Source: Saprospiraceae bacterium UBA6168
GTDB lineage: Bacteria; Bacteroidota; Bacteroidia; Chitinophagales; Saprospiraceae
Reading direction: 5' to 3'
Assembly: GCA_002435785.1 (NCBI GenBank)
Contig: DIUC01000054.1
Location: 50,623-114,622 of the forward strand
Length of the DNA: 64,000 nucleotides
This document shows positions 25,664 through 34,484 of the stretch, in pieces. The notes below the pieces were generated by a model that had not been told where the DNA came from, made no database searches, and saw nothing but the letters and a program-made list of their open reading frames with translations. Every line of letters begins with the position of its first letter. Positions within the stretch are counted from its first letter, which is position 1. Position numbers and translations under genes: made by a program.

Positions 25664-28600
25664 TTAGTTGAAATCAATGTTCACACCAACCATATAAGTT
25701 GCCAAAGAAGGATAAATGCCAAGCTCAATACCGCTGTTGAGGGCGCTGGAGCCGGGAAGTTCTGGGGTGAATCCCGTGAATTTCTTGCGAATGAGCGGGT
25801 TTTGCGCCGAAACGAAAACCCTTGCCCTGCCGATGCTGGCACGGCTGGTGGCACTGGTGGGCAGGGTATAGCCCAAGGTCACGTTGTTGATTCGGAAGAA
25901 GTTGCCGGACTCGACAAAGTAGGTGGATGGCTTGGGAATGCTGTTGGAGGCACGTGGCTCGTTCGTGTCCCGGTTGTCGGGTGTCCAGCGGTCCTCACGG
26001 GAAGCCTCCACGCTGTCGTTGCCAAAGCGGACGCCCTTTTTGCCGTTATAGACCTTGTTGCCAGCGTTTCCGTAGCAATCAATCGTGAAGTCGAGCTGCT
26101 TCCAGTTCACCCCGCCGCTGATGCCGTAAAAAACCTTGGGTTGGTAAGAACCCACAAACACCCGGTCCCGCTCGTCGAGCACGCCGTCGCCGTTGGTGTC
26201 CTTGTAGCGGAAGTCGCCGGGCAGTGTGCCGGTGAAGTGCGGCGAGTCGTCAATGGAGGCTTGGTCTTGGTAGAGGCCGTCCGTTTCATAGACCCAGAAG
26301 CTGCCGATGGGCTGGCCAACCACCGTGGAAGTGGTGACTTCGCCATTGCCGAGGCCGCCGTCCTTTAGGTCAATGCCGCCCCTCACGGCTTCCACTACGT
26401 TTTTGTTGAAAGTGGCATTGAAGCCAAAGCGGTAGCTAAAATCGGGGGAGGCAACTTCGTTCCATTTCATGCTCACTTCCACGCCCTTGTTTCGCACGTC
26501 GGCAGCTCGGCTGAGGATGCCATCGGGGTCAACAACGGCGGGGGTTGGTACCCGAATATAAGCGTTGGTCAGTTTGTTGTAATAGGATATTTCACCGGAA
26601 AAGTTTTTTGCGAAGCCAAACTCCACGCCAGCGTCAATGGACTTGGTTTCCTCCCATGTGGCGGAGGCGTCCTTCAACTGGTTGATGGTGATGCCTGCCA
26701 CCAGCCCGTTGGGGAAGCCGTAAGGGTCTGTTTGTGAAACAGAGAGCAATTGCGCCAGCTCATTGTTCACGAGGCGGGAGATGTTGTCGTTGCCCAAAAG
26801 CGCATAACCAGCCCGGAGCTTGAGGTAGTCCACGACGCCAACGTCTTGCAGGAAGCCCTCGTCCGACACTATCCAGGAGGCACCGACGGAGTAGAACGTG
26901 CCCCACTGCTGTGCGTCGGGGAAGGCGCTCGAACCGTCCCGGCGGACGGTCCCGCTGAGGTTGTACTTGTCCATAAGGCCAATGTTGGCACGGCCAAACC
27001 AGCTTTCCCGGCGCAGCAAACGGCCACCGTGAGCTGGTACGGTAACTTTGGCGGGGTCGCCCTGCCCAACATACCAAAGGTTCCGATCCGCTGGCACGTC
27101 GGCTACCCGTATCGTGTAGTTGGTGCCTTTGTCCCGCTCTGCGGAATGGCCGCCCAAGAGTTCCAGGGAAATGTCGTCGCCAATTTTTCTGTTGAGCTTC
27201 AGGATATTGTCCCATACCCAGAAGAAACTCTCGTAATTACTGAGGCGCAGCTCAGAAATCGGGTTGCTGTAAATGCCGTATTGGAAGACCGGGTTGTACC
27301 CGGTGTTGTTGCCAGCGCTCTTGTCATAGCCCCAAGAGGAGCGGAAATCAAGTCCTTTCAGCAGGGTGGCCTCGCCGTAGAAATTGCCCTGAAAGCGGGT
27401 TCCCTTGTCAAAGTCGTTGGCTAATTCGAGCGTGGCCACTGGGTTTGCGACGCTCAGGCCGCCAATGAACCCGTAATTTTTGTAAGGGGAAATGACGGGG
27501 GCGGAAGCGCCCATGCGGTAGGCATCCGTGAAAGCACCAGTGGGCTTGTTGGTGCTGTTGGTGACGTTGGCGTTCAGCACGTTGCCCAATTTCAGGAACT
27601 TGAATGGACGGTACTCGTTGTTGGCCCGGAAGGTAATCCGCTCAAACTCTGCGCCCTTCAGCACCCCTTGGTCGCCGAAGTACCCTGCACTGAACAGGTA
27701 GGTGACATTGGGCGTGCCGCCGCTGATGTTCATGTTGTAGCTGTGCACCAATCCCCTTTGGCTGATTTCGTCGAACCAATCGGTGTCGTAGGCAAAAGTG
27801 TCCACGGAGAAAAGCGGGGGCAGGTTCTCGTAAGCCCTCGCCTCGTTGGTGTACTCGCCGTAGAACCTCGCATCCGCCATGTCCACGACATTGATGAGTT
27901 GGCGGAAGCCGACATAGGAATCGAAGCTAACCGCCATCTTGCCCTCCCTGCCACGTTTGGTGGTGATGAGGATGACGCCGTTGGCCGCACGAGTGCCATA
28001 GATGGCCGCTGCCCCGTCCTTTAGCACGTCAATCGAGAAGACGTCGGCAGCATTGACGTTCGTGATGTTGTCAGTGATGACGCCGTCCACCACATACAGT
28101 GGGTTTTCGTTGGTCAACACGGTGTTGATGCCCCGAATCTGCACCCTCGGCTGCGAGCCGGGCTGCCCCGACCCGATGACCTGGATACCGCTGGCCAAGC
28201 CCTGCACCCCTTGTATCGGCGTGAGGAGCGGCTGCTTTTTCAGGTCGTCGCCCTTCACTTGGGCGATGGCACCTGTGACCTGTTTTTTGGTCAAAGTACC
28301 GTAACCCACCACCACGACTTGGTTGAGCATCACGGCGGATTCGACCAAAACGACATCAATGACCCTTCTGCCGTCCACTGCTACCTCTTGTTTTTCGTAG
28401 CCAGTGTAGCTGTAAACCAGCACGGCGTTTTCGTCCACCGTGATGGCGTAGGTACCGTCAAATTCGGTGGTAGTCCCGATGCTTTCTTGGCCCTTCACCA
28501 CCACGTAGGCGCCGATTAGGGTCTCACCTTTGGCGTTGGTGACGGTCCCGGTGACGGGGATTGGGGCTGCGGGCACTGCGAAATCTGGAGTTGCTTGCGC

Positions 28601-28696
28601 AGTGAAACTAAATAGGGCTAATGCAAAAAGGGTGAGCAGCTTTTGGGCTGCCGACGGCGTTTTGATAGCCTGCATGGCGTAAATAAGTTTTTTCAT
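25664..28696 (-). CDS. SusC/RagA-like TonB-dependent transporter (pair 1)
   Basis: Outer-membrane TonB-dependent channel of 1010 residues. Residues 1-36 are the signal region; about 45-115 a carboxypeptidase-regulatory domain (VTGTVTNAKGETLIGAYVVV); then the SusC-type TonB/plug start NQVVVVGYGTLTKKQVTGAI; the plug continues through GIQVIGSGQPGSQPRVQIRG and YGTRAANGVILITTKRG; the remainder is the 22-strand barrel, ending in an aromatic-rich strand with terminal NIDFN. It imports oligosaccharides with the adjacent SusD. No enzyme lies in the same operon. The long leader upstream (28697 to about 28890) carries a large inverted structure. Confidence 0.95.
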   Translation of the reverse strand: MKKLIYAMQAIKTPSAAQKLLTLFALALFSFTAQATPDFAVPAAPIPVTGTVTNAKGETLIGAYVVVKGQESIGTTTEFDGTYAITVDENAVLVYSYTGYEKQEVAVDGRRVIDVVLVESAVMLNQVVVVGYGTLTKKQVTGAIAQVKGDDLKKQPLLTPIQGVQGLASGIQVIGSGQPGSQPRVQIRGINTVLTNENPLYVVDGVITDNITNVNAADVFSIDVLKDGAAAIYGTRAANGVILITTKRGREGKMAVSFDSYVGFRQLINVVDMADARFYGEYTNEARAYENLPPLFSVDTFAYDTDWFDEISQRGLVHSYNMNISGGTPNVTYLFSAGYFGDQGVLKGAEFERITFRANNEYRPFKFLKLGNVLNANVTNSTNKPTGAFTDAYRMGASAPVISPYKNYGFIGGLSVANPVATLELANDFDKGTRFQGNFYGEATLLKGLDFRSSWGYDKSAGNNTGYNPVFQYGIYSNPISELRLSNYESFFWVWDNILKLNRKIGDDISLELLGGHSAERDKGTNYTIRVADVPADRNLWYVGQGDPAKVTVPAHGGRLLRRESWFGRANIGLMDKYNLSGTVRRDGSSAFPDAQQWGTFYSVGASWIVSDEGFLQDVGVVDYLKLRAGYALLGNDNISRLVNNELAQLLSVSQTDPYGFPNGLVAGITINQLKDASATWEETKSIDAGVEFGFAKNFSGEISYYNKLTNAYIRVPTPAVVDPDGILSRAADVRNKGVEVSMKWNEVASPDFSYRFGFNATFNKNVVEAVRGGIDLKDGGLGNGEVTTSTVVGQPIGSFWVYETDGLYQDQASIDDSPHFTGTLPGDFRYKDTNGDGVLDERDRVFVGSYQPKVFYGISGGVNWKQLDFTIDCYGNAGNKVYNGKKGVRFGNDSVEASREDRWTPDNRDTNEPRASNSIPKPSTYFVESGNFFRINNVTLGYTLPTSATSRASIGRARVFVSAQNPLIRKKFTGFTPELPGSSALNSGIELGIYPSLATYMVGVNIDFN

Positions 28697-28710
28697 GGCT
28701 TGAAAAAATT

Positions 28711-28886
28711 GCTTGAGAGGCTATTATAAAACCCCTGATGAGGCAGAAAATGTCAGATTTTGAGCGGCAGACGAAGGGAAATTTTCATGGGATAGAGGTT
28801 CCTATCGCTTGAAAATTTGCCACAGTATGCCGCCAAAAGGTGGCGTTTTATGGCCGTCAAGGGGTTTTAAAACAGCCTCTTGGTGC
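28711..28886. promoter_or_regulatory. Large imperfect inverted repeat in the SusC leader
   Basis: Arms 28711-28738 and 28857-28886 share AGAGGCT and TAAAACCCC blocks in inverted order, enclosing a second inverted pair (AAATTTTCA near 28777 and its complement near 28810) and GCGGCA/TGCCGC. It lies just upstream of the SusC ATG on the minus strand, so it would be the folded mRNA leader; it could also be a decayed miniature element. Confidence 0.55.
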
Positions 28887-29386
28887 TTGAAAAAATCAAG
28901 TAAGTCAATTCAGTGGCTGAAATGATTACCCATTTAGTGAATGGCAAAGGAAATAGGCGGCCCTATGGCGTACTGAGCTTACATCAAAAAGGAAAGTTGG
29001 ACAAAAGAATCGCTGCAAAGCAAAGCAGAAAAAATGAATTAGGAAACATTCTTTTTTTTGATTTTTAGTCGGCCATGAACGAGTGCGTCAAGCCTATTCT
29101 GATGACCATTTCCAATTTTTTGGGAAACCGTCGGGGAGGTTCAAAACCCAGTCCATTACCCCCAGAATAAAAAATTGGTTTTCAATGTAGTAGAAGCCTA
29201 AAAGGGTGACAATTCTATTAGAAGTTGTGCCAGAACGAGGATTTGCTAAAGAGAAGGCTGTGTGGTTTCTCAAAACAATATTTTGGTAAGACTTGTAAGT
29301 GACAAAAATCATGGAGCAAAAAGAACCTGTTTGAACAAAAAAACTAAAACCTTTGCATATCCGTACTAACCATCCTCACAAACTTA

Positions 29387-29394
29387 TAATTTTG
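29387..29394 (+). promoter_or_regulatory. Candidate -7 box for the PKD lipoprotein gene
   Basis: TAATTTTG matches TAnnTTTG exactly, 119 bases before the ATG at 29514. A TTTG at 29352 is present but 31 bases upstream, further than the usual 19-21, so only the -7 element is well supported. Confidence 0.4.
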
Positions 29395-29513
29395 TGGGCT
29401 GCCAGGTGAAGCCCCATATTTGACCCAAGAATTTATCTCCACAAAGCCACTAAAAAATGGTTTGTGAGGTATGTTTGATCATTAATTCGTTCACAATTGT
29501 AAAAACTTCCATT

Positions 29514-31265
29514 ATGAAAAATCTTTTCAGAAACTCAGCAGTCTTGTTGCTTGCAGCAATGGTGGGTTTTATTGTTTCTTGTAAAAAGGACAAAGACCCA
29601 AGCCCGGTGTCAGGTTTTACCTACACCATTGATGCCAACGACTTCAGAACGGTCAACTTCAAAAGCACTGCCACAGATGCTGATGAACTTTCTTGGAACT
29701 TCGGCGATGGCTCTGCACTCTCGACCGATGCAAATCCTACACATACCTTCGCAGGTGCAGGGGAATACAACGTTTCACTCACAGCCAGCGGCAAAAACGG
29801 CAAGAACCCAGACATCGTGACCCAAAAAGTAACGATTGTTGACCCAGATGCGCAGTTGACTGCATTGGCTGGAAGCACGTCCAAGAGCTGGAAGTTGCTT
29901 CGGATAGTCAATGGCAATACTTGGCCATTGGAAGTCGGACCATTTCCAAAAACTAACAACGAGGTTTGGTGGGGACTTGGCAGAGGCAATGAAGACATTG
30001 CAGGTCGTCCATGCACCATGAACGACGAATTCATTTTCGGACGTGATGGCAGCTATTCCTACGATTCCAACGGCGATTTTTGGGCAGAAGGTGGCGTATT
30101 CGATCCAGCCAACCTTTGCCAAACAACCACCGCAGCGAACCTTACAGGTCCTGGTGGTTCAGACCTTTCCGCATTTGGTGATGGGACTCATGCATTTTCT
30201 GTTTCGGGTACAACTTTGACCCTCACAGGCTTAGGTGCATGGATTGGGTTGCAAAAAATTGGAACTGACGCAGAAGTAAATGTGCCACAATCTTCCGTTG
30301 TTTTGGACATCCTAAAATTGGATGACAGTGGCCCTGTTGACACACTTGTGCTTGAATCCAAGTACAAACAACCTGGTTCAACTTCTGACAATGCCTATTG
30401 GAAAATCACCCTTGTTCACTACGACAATCCAAGCCAAGAACCTCCAGTAGTTTCTTTTAGCTTTAATGTTGTCGGCTCAGAGGTGACTTTTACTAATAAT
30501 TCTTTTGAAGCTGGCTCCTATTCTTGGAATTTCGGCGATGGTGGAACTTCTACTGCTGCCGAACCTACACATACCTATTCCTCTGCAGGTACTTACACGG
30601 TGACCCTCACGGGAACAAAGGGTTCCGGCACTGCCACTGCCACCAAGACTGTCACGATTTCCGGTGTACTTACAGAAGCTAACCTTGTCGGTGGCCCTTG
30701 GAAAGTTCGCCATGCAGCGAATTCCATCTTTGTAGGCCCAGGTCTTGGACTTCTTGATTGGTATATTATTCCACTTGCACACCTTGATGGCGTTGACCCA
30801 GACCCAACCAACAATTGGTCATGCATCCTCAATGACGAGTTCATCTTCAGTGCTGGTGGTGCTTATGAATACAAAACCAGTGGTGATGCCCGCAACGATG
30901 GTTATATGGGGACACCCAACGGCTGCTGGACTGATGCCGAAGTTGCTGCCAGCCCTGGCGCTCCATTTGGCTCTGGTGTTCACTCATACGTTTTCACACC
31001 TGCCTCTGCCTCACCTTCTGGAAGGCCGCTCATTACGTTGACCAACGGTGCTGGCGGAAAAGCAGCATTTATCGGTTTCTACAAGGGCTTCTATGGTGGT
31101 GAAAATAGCAATAATGCTAACCCACCAAACGGCGGGAATGCTACCAATCAATATGAAGTGATGGGTTATGACGACAATGGCACAACGGAGACTATGACCA
31201 TTTCAGTTGACATTTCCGCTGCTCACGACGGCTCTGCTGCATGGTCAGTAGTATTGGTTCGATAA
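29514..31265 (+). CDS. PKD-domain surface glycan-binding lipoprotein, internally duplicated
   Basis: Surface lipoprotein of 583 residues; start 29514 gives MKNLFRNSAVLLLAAMVGF with lipidated Cys in VSCKKDKD. It has two copies of the same two-part module: PKD 1 (ELSWNFGDGSALS, about 40-125) plus a beta-rich lectin-like part with NDEFIFGRDGSYSYDS; then PKD 2 (YSWNFGDGGTSTAAEPTHTY, about 315-380) plus a second beta-rich part with LNDEFIFSAGGAYEYKT. PKD lipoproteins of this kind accompany SusC/SusD in beta-glucan (laminarin-type) loci. It is first in the plus-strand set and is separated from SusC by a terminator-like hairpin, which would let it be made in excess. An upstream ATG at 29457 was rejected because it would bury the signal. 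Confidence 0.82.
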   Translation: MKNLFRNSAVLLLAAMVGFIVSCKKDKDPSPVSGFTYTIDANDFRTVNFKSTATDADELSWNFGDGSALSTDANPTHTFAGAGEYNVSLTASGKNGKNPDIVTQKVTIVDPDAQLTALAGSTSKSWKLLRIVNGNTWPLEVGPFPKTNNEVWWGLGRGNEDIAGRPCTMNDEFIFGRDGSYSYDSNGDFWAEGGVFDPANLCQTTTAANLTGPGGSDLSAFGDGTHAFSVSGTTLTLTGLGAWIGLQKIGTDAEVNVPQSSVVLDILKLDDSGPVDTLVLESKYKQPGSTSDNAYWKITLVHYDNPSQEPPVVSFSFNVVGSEVTFTNNSFEAGSYSWNFGDGGTSTAAEPTHTYSSAGTYTVTLTGTKGSGTATATKTVTISGVLTEANLVGGPWKVRHAANSIFVGPGLGLLDWYIIPLAHLDGVDPDPTNNWSCILNDEFIFSAGGAYEYKTSGDARNDGYMGTPNGCWTDAEVAASPGAPFGSGVHSYVFTPASASPSGRPLITLTNGAGGKAAFIGFYKGFYGGENSNNANPPNGGNATNQYEVMGYDDNGTTETMTISVDISAAHDGSAAWSVVLVR

Positions 31266-31344
31266 GACCTACAATCGGGCACTCGCATTACCTTCATATT
31301 GAGCGCCCGCAGCATAATTTAAAAGTTGGACAAAGAATCTTTTA

Positions 31345-31381
31345 AACAGGGAGGTGGTACACACCACCTCCCCTGTTTTTT
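31345..31381 (+). terminator. Terminator-like hairpin between PKD lipoprotein and SusC genes
   Basis: Stem AACAGGGAGGTGGT paired with ACCACCTCCCCTGTT (one bulged base), 4-base loop, followed by a T-run. It lies 80 bases after the PKD gene and 53 bases before SusC, so it probably limits read-through into the rest of the operon. Confidence 0.85.
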
Positions 31382-31433
31382 CATTGCTGTTTTTCGAGCA
31401 TTTTCAACCGTTTAATATTCAAAACAAAGCATT

Positions 31434-34352
31434 ATGAAAAAACGCTTTACCCTTATTGTTTGCCTTGCCGCACTTGCCTCCATCTGTTCAGCACAGGTAT
31501 CCGGCAAGGTGACGGACCCCACGGGGGAACCCCTGATTGGGGCAACCATCCTACTCAAAGGCACCTCCGACGGCACCATCACCGAAGTTGACGGCACCTA
31601 TGCCATAAATGCCTCGCAGGGCATTCTCGTATTTTCCTTCACTGGGTATGCCCCGCAAGAAATACCCATTGAAGGCAAAAAGCGGATTGACGTGGTGCTG
31701 CAACCCACGAGCTACCTCCTGAGCGATGTGGTCGTCATCGGCTACGGCACACAGAAAAAGGCAGACCTTACTACTGCTGTGGTGGTCGTGGACGAAGCGT
31801 CTATCCGCAACCGCCCGATGGCCTCAGCCGCCGAAGCCTTGCAGGGAAAAGCAGCGGGCGTGCAGGTCGTGCAGCCCAGCGGCAAACCGGGCGGCGACAT
31901 CTCCGTGCGAGTACGGGGTGCGACCTCTGTGCTGGCTGGCAACGAGCCGCTCTACGTCGTGGACGGCGTGCCCACCACCGACATCCGGGGCCTGAACCCC
32001 TCCGATATTGCTTCCATGACGATACTCAAGGATGCTTCCTCGGCGGCAATTTACGGCGCACGGGCAGCCAACGGGGTGGTCATCATTACCACCAAACGGG
32101 GCATTGAGGGCAAGTCCACGGTCACATTCAGCGCCTACGGCGGCGTCTCCAACCTGCGCAAAACGGTGGAAACGCTCCGAACCAAGGACTACCGTGACCT
32201 CATCAACGAAATTATTCCCGGTGCTTATGACCCATCCAAAACGGGCTATACCAACTGGAGCGACGAGGTATTTGGCGTGGGGAAGGTGCAGAACTACCAG
32301 TTGGCTTTTTCCGGCGGCAACGACAAGACCCGCTACCTGTTTTCCACCAACTATTTCAACCAAGCGGGCATCGTGGAACCGGCCCGATTCGACCGCTACT
32401 CCATGCGCCTCAACTTGGACAACCAAGTGAACCGCTGGCTGAAAGTAGGCACCAACATCAACCTGCTCCGCTCCATCACCGAGGATACGCCCGACAACGC
32501 CAGCAGCGGTCGGGGCGGCGTCATCATGAGCGCCCTGAACACCCCGCCGTTCCTCAATATTTACAAGGACGAAACCGAGACGCAGTACGACCCGAACCCC
32601 TTCCAGCCATCGTGGGAGAACCCGATTGCGTACATGTTTGGCGCTGACCAAAAATCAACCGACACCCGTATTTTTGGCAATGCCAACGCAGAGGCCACCA
32701 TTTTCGAGGGCTTTTCCATCAAAACCAACTTCGGCGTGGACCTGAACGCCCACCAGTGGGACTACTACCTCGACCCGTTCCGCACCAATTTCGGGCGCAA
32801 CCAGAATGGCCTCGGGCAGGCGGACAAGTCCAACAGCAACATCTGGCTTTGGGAAAACACGGCCAACTATTCGACCACTTTTGGTGAAAACAGGCTGTCG
32901 TTCCTGGCGGGCAGCAGTATCCAGAAATCGCATTGGAGCAATTCCTACATCAGCGGCAACGACTTCCCCGCCGATATTTCCGTCAGGACTTTGAACGCCG
33001 CCAACAGCATCAATGCCAGCACGGATGTGCAGGAATGGGCAATTGCCTCTTTTTTTGGGCGTGTCACCTACGATTTCCAAAGCAAATACCTGCTGACAGC
33101 CACCGTGCGAAGGGATGGTTCCTCCAAATTGGCGCAGCCTTGGGGCACTTTGCCCTCGGTTTCCGTTGGGTGGCGCATTTCGGCGGAGCCGTTCATGGAA
33201 GGTTTCGATGCCATTTACGACATGAAGCTGCGGGCAGGCTGGGGCAAAAACGGCAACCAAGAGGGCATTCCAAACTATGCCCGCTACGGCCTCATTTCCT
33301 ATTTCCGCCGGCCACCCACCAACCCGCTTTCAGGCCCCGCCTCGGCGCAGGTGACCTACGGCAACCCTGACCTCCGCTGGGAAACCACTTCCCAGTCCAA
33401 TATCGGCCTCGACCTCTCGCTCTACCGGGGCAGGGTCAATTTCACCGCAGATGCCTATTACAAAAAAACGGACGACGTGCTGCTCAACGTCCAACTCCCA
33501 AGCTCGTTGGACATCAATACCATCCAGACCAATGCGGGCCAAATCGAGAACCGGGGGCTTGAGTTCAACCTTTCCACCGTGAACACGCAGGGTGGGGCGC
33601 TGACATGGAGCACCGACTTCAACATTTCCTTCAACAAAAACAAGGTGCTGGCGCTGGAGTACACCGATGTCTATTTCTTCGGGCCTATTTACAGCAACAA
33701 CCAGGACGTGGCCATCGTGCGCAAAGGGCTGCCGCTTGGCGTGTTCTACGGCTATGTTTCCGAAGGGGTAAACCCCGAAACGGGCGACCTAATTTTCAAG
33801 GACGTGAACGAGAACGGGATTTTCGACACAGGCGACCGCAAGGTCATCGGCGATGCAAATCCCGACTTCACGTATGGTATTACCAACAACCTTTCTTGGA
33901 AGAATTTCGACCTGAACATCTTCTTTCAGGGCAGTCAGGGCAACGATATTTACAACGCTACCCGCATTGATTTGGAGGGCATGTTCGACAGCAAGAACCA
34001 AAGCACCGCCGTGCTGCGCCGCTGGACACCGGACAATCGAGAAACCGACATCCCGAGGGCTGGCAACATCAACAACGTGCGGAACTCCAGCCGCTTCGTG
34101 GAGGATGGCTCGTACCTTCGGTTGAAGGCCATCACGCTGGCTTACAACATCAACCCCCAATCGCTGCAACGCCTGAAAGTGCAGAAGCTTTCGGTCTATG
34201 TGACTGGGCAAAACCTGCTGACCTTGACCAATTACAGCGGCTTCGACCCAGAGGTGAACGCCTTTGGCCGCAGCGCCACGGAATTGGGCATTGACTACGG
34301 CACCTACCCGCAGGCGAGGACGCTGACGGCGGGGGTGAATGTGGAGTTTTAA
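31434..34352 (+). CDS. SusC/RagA-like TonB-dependent transporter (pair 2)
   Basis: Outer-membrane TonB-dependent channel of 972 residues. Signal MKKRFTLIVCLAALASICSA; carboxypeptidase-regulatory domain about 22-95 (GKVTDPTGEPLIGATILLKG); SusC signature DVVVIGYGTQKKADLTTAV; plug through GKAAGVQVVQPSGKPGGDIS and YGARAANGVVIITTKRG; barrel to the end, terminal GVNVEF. Not a recent duplicate of the SusC at 25664-28696: plug and barrel differ widely. Partner SusD follows after a 132-base gap that carries a palindromic repeat. Likely imports beta-glucan oligosaccharides, inferred from the GH30 enzymes. Confidence 0.95.
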   Translation: MKKRFTLIVCLAALASICSAQVSGKVTDPTGEPLIGATILLKGTSDGTITEVDGTYAINASQGILVFSFTGYAPQEIPIEGKKRIDVVLQPTSYLLSDVVVIGYGTQKKADLTTAVVVVDEASIRNRPMASAAEALQGKAAGVQVVQPSGKPGGDISVRVRGATSVLAGNEPLYVVDGVPTTDIRGLNPSDIASMTILKDASSAAIYGARAANGVVIITTKRGIEGKSTVTFSAYGGVSNLRKTVETLRTKDYRDLINEIIPGAYDPSKTGYTNWSDEVFGVGKVQNYQLAFSGGNDKTRYLFSTNYFNQAGIVEPARFDRYSMRLNLDNQVNRWLKVGTNINLLRSITEDTPDNASSGRGGVIMSALNTPPFLNIYKDETETQYDPNPFQPSWENPIAYMFGADQKSTDTRIFGNANAEATIFEGFSIKTNFGVDLNAHQWDYYLDPFRTNFGRNQNGLGQADKSNSNIWLWENTANYSTTFGENRLSFLAGSSIQKSHWSNSYISGNDFPADISVRTLNAANSINASTDVQEWAIASFFGRVTYDFQSKYLLTATVRRDGSSKLAQPWGTLPSVSVGWRISAEPFMEGFDAIYDMKLRAGWGKNGNQEGIPNYARYGLISYFRRPPTNPLSGPASAQVTYGNPDLRWETTSQSNIGLDLSLYRGRVNFTADAYYKKTDDVLLNVQLPSSLDINTIQTNAGQIENRGLEFNLSTVNTQGGALTWSTDFNISFNKNKVLALEYTDVYFFGPIYSNNQDVAIVRKGLPLGVFYGYVSEGVNPETGDLIFKDVNENGIFDTGDRKVIGDANPDFTYGITNNLSWKNFDLNIFFQGSQGNDIYNATRIDLEGMFDSKNQSTAVLRRWTPDNRETDIPRAGNINNVRNSSRFVEDGSYLRLKAITLAYNINPQSLQRLKVQKLSVYVTGQNLLTLTNYSGFDPEVNAFGRSATELGIDYGTYPQARTLTAGVNVEF

Positions 34353-34354
34353 CA

Positions 34355-34473
34355 TTACCCTTGACCCCTGAAGGGGAACGTAAACCAGGAAGCCGCTTTG
34401 TGATTCGACCACACTATTTGTAGGATTGTCAATGGCTTATAGTTTTGGGTTCCCCTTCAGGGGTCAGGGGTAA
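34355..34473. repeat. Inverted repeat between SusC and SusD (pair 2)
   Basis: Arms 34355-34379 and 34449-34473 (25 bases, one mismatch) contain TGACCCCTGAAGGGGAAC, which itself holds the palindrome CCCCTGAAGGGG. A 25-base exact copy of the right arm region (34448-34472) lies in frame inside the macroglobulin gene at 51446-51470, showing that this repeat family is mobile or was copied. Confidence 0.9.
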
Positions 34474-34484
34474 AAAAGAAAATC

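Larger units (their letters stand above)
28697..29513. other. Divergent regulatory region between the two glycan-use units
   Basis: An 817-base region between the SusC gene on the minus strand and the PKD lipoprotein gene on the plus strand. It holds the inverted leader structure 28711-28886, a TAATTTTG box at 29387-29394 that could serve as the -7 element for the PKD gene, and an AAAGTTGGACAAA motif at 28993 that recurs at 31322. No gene is supported; short open frames inside have no recognisable features. No regulator gene is present. Confidence 0.6.

Noticed and set aside
29094..29312. Minus-strand 72-codon frame in the divergent control region
   Set aside because: No recognisable motif, no clear ribosome-binding site, and located where promoters are expected.
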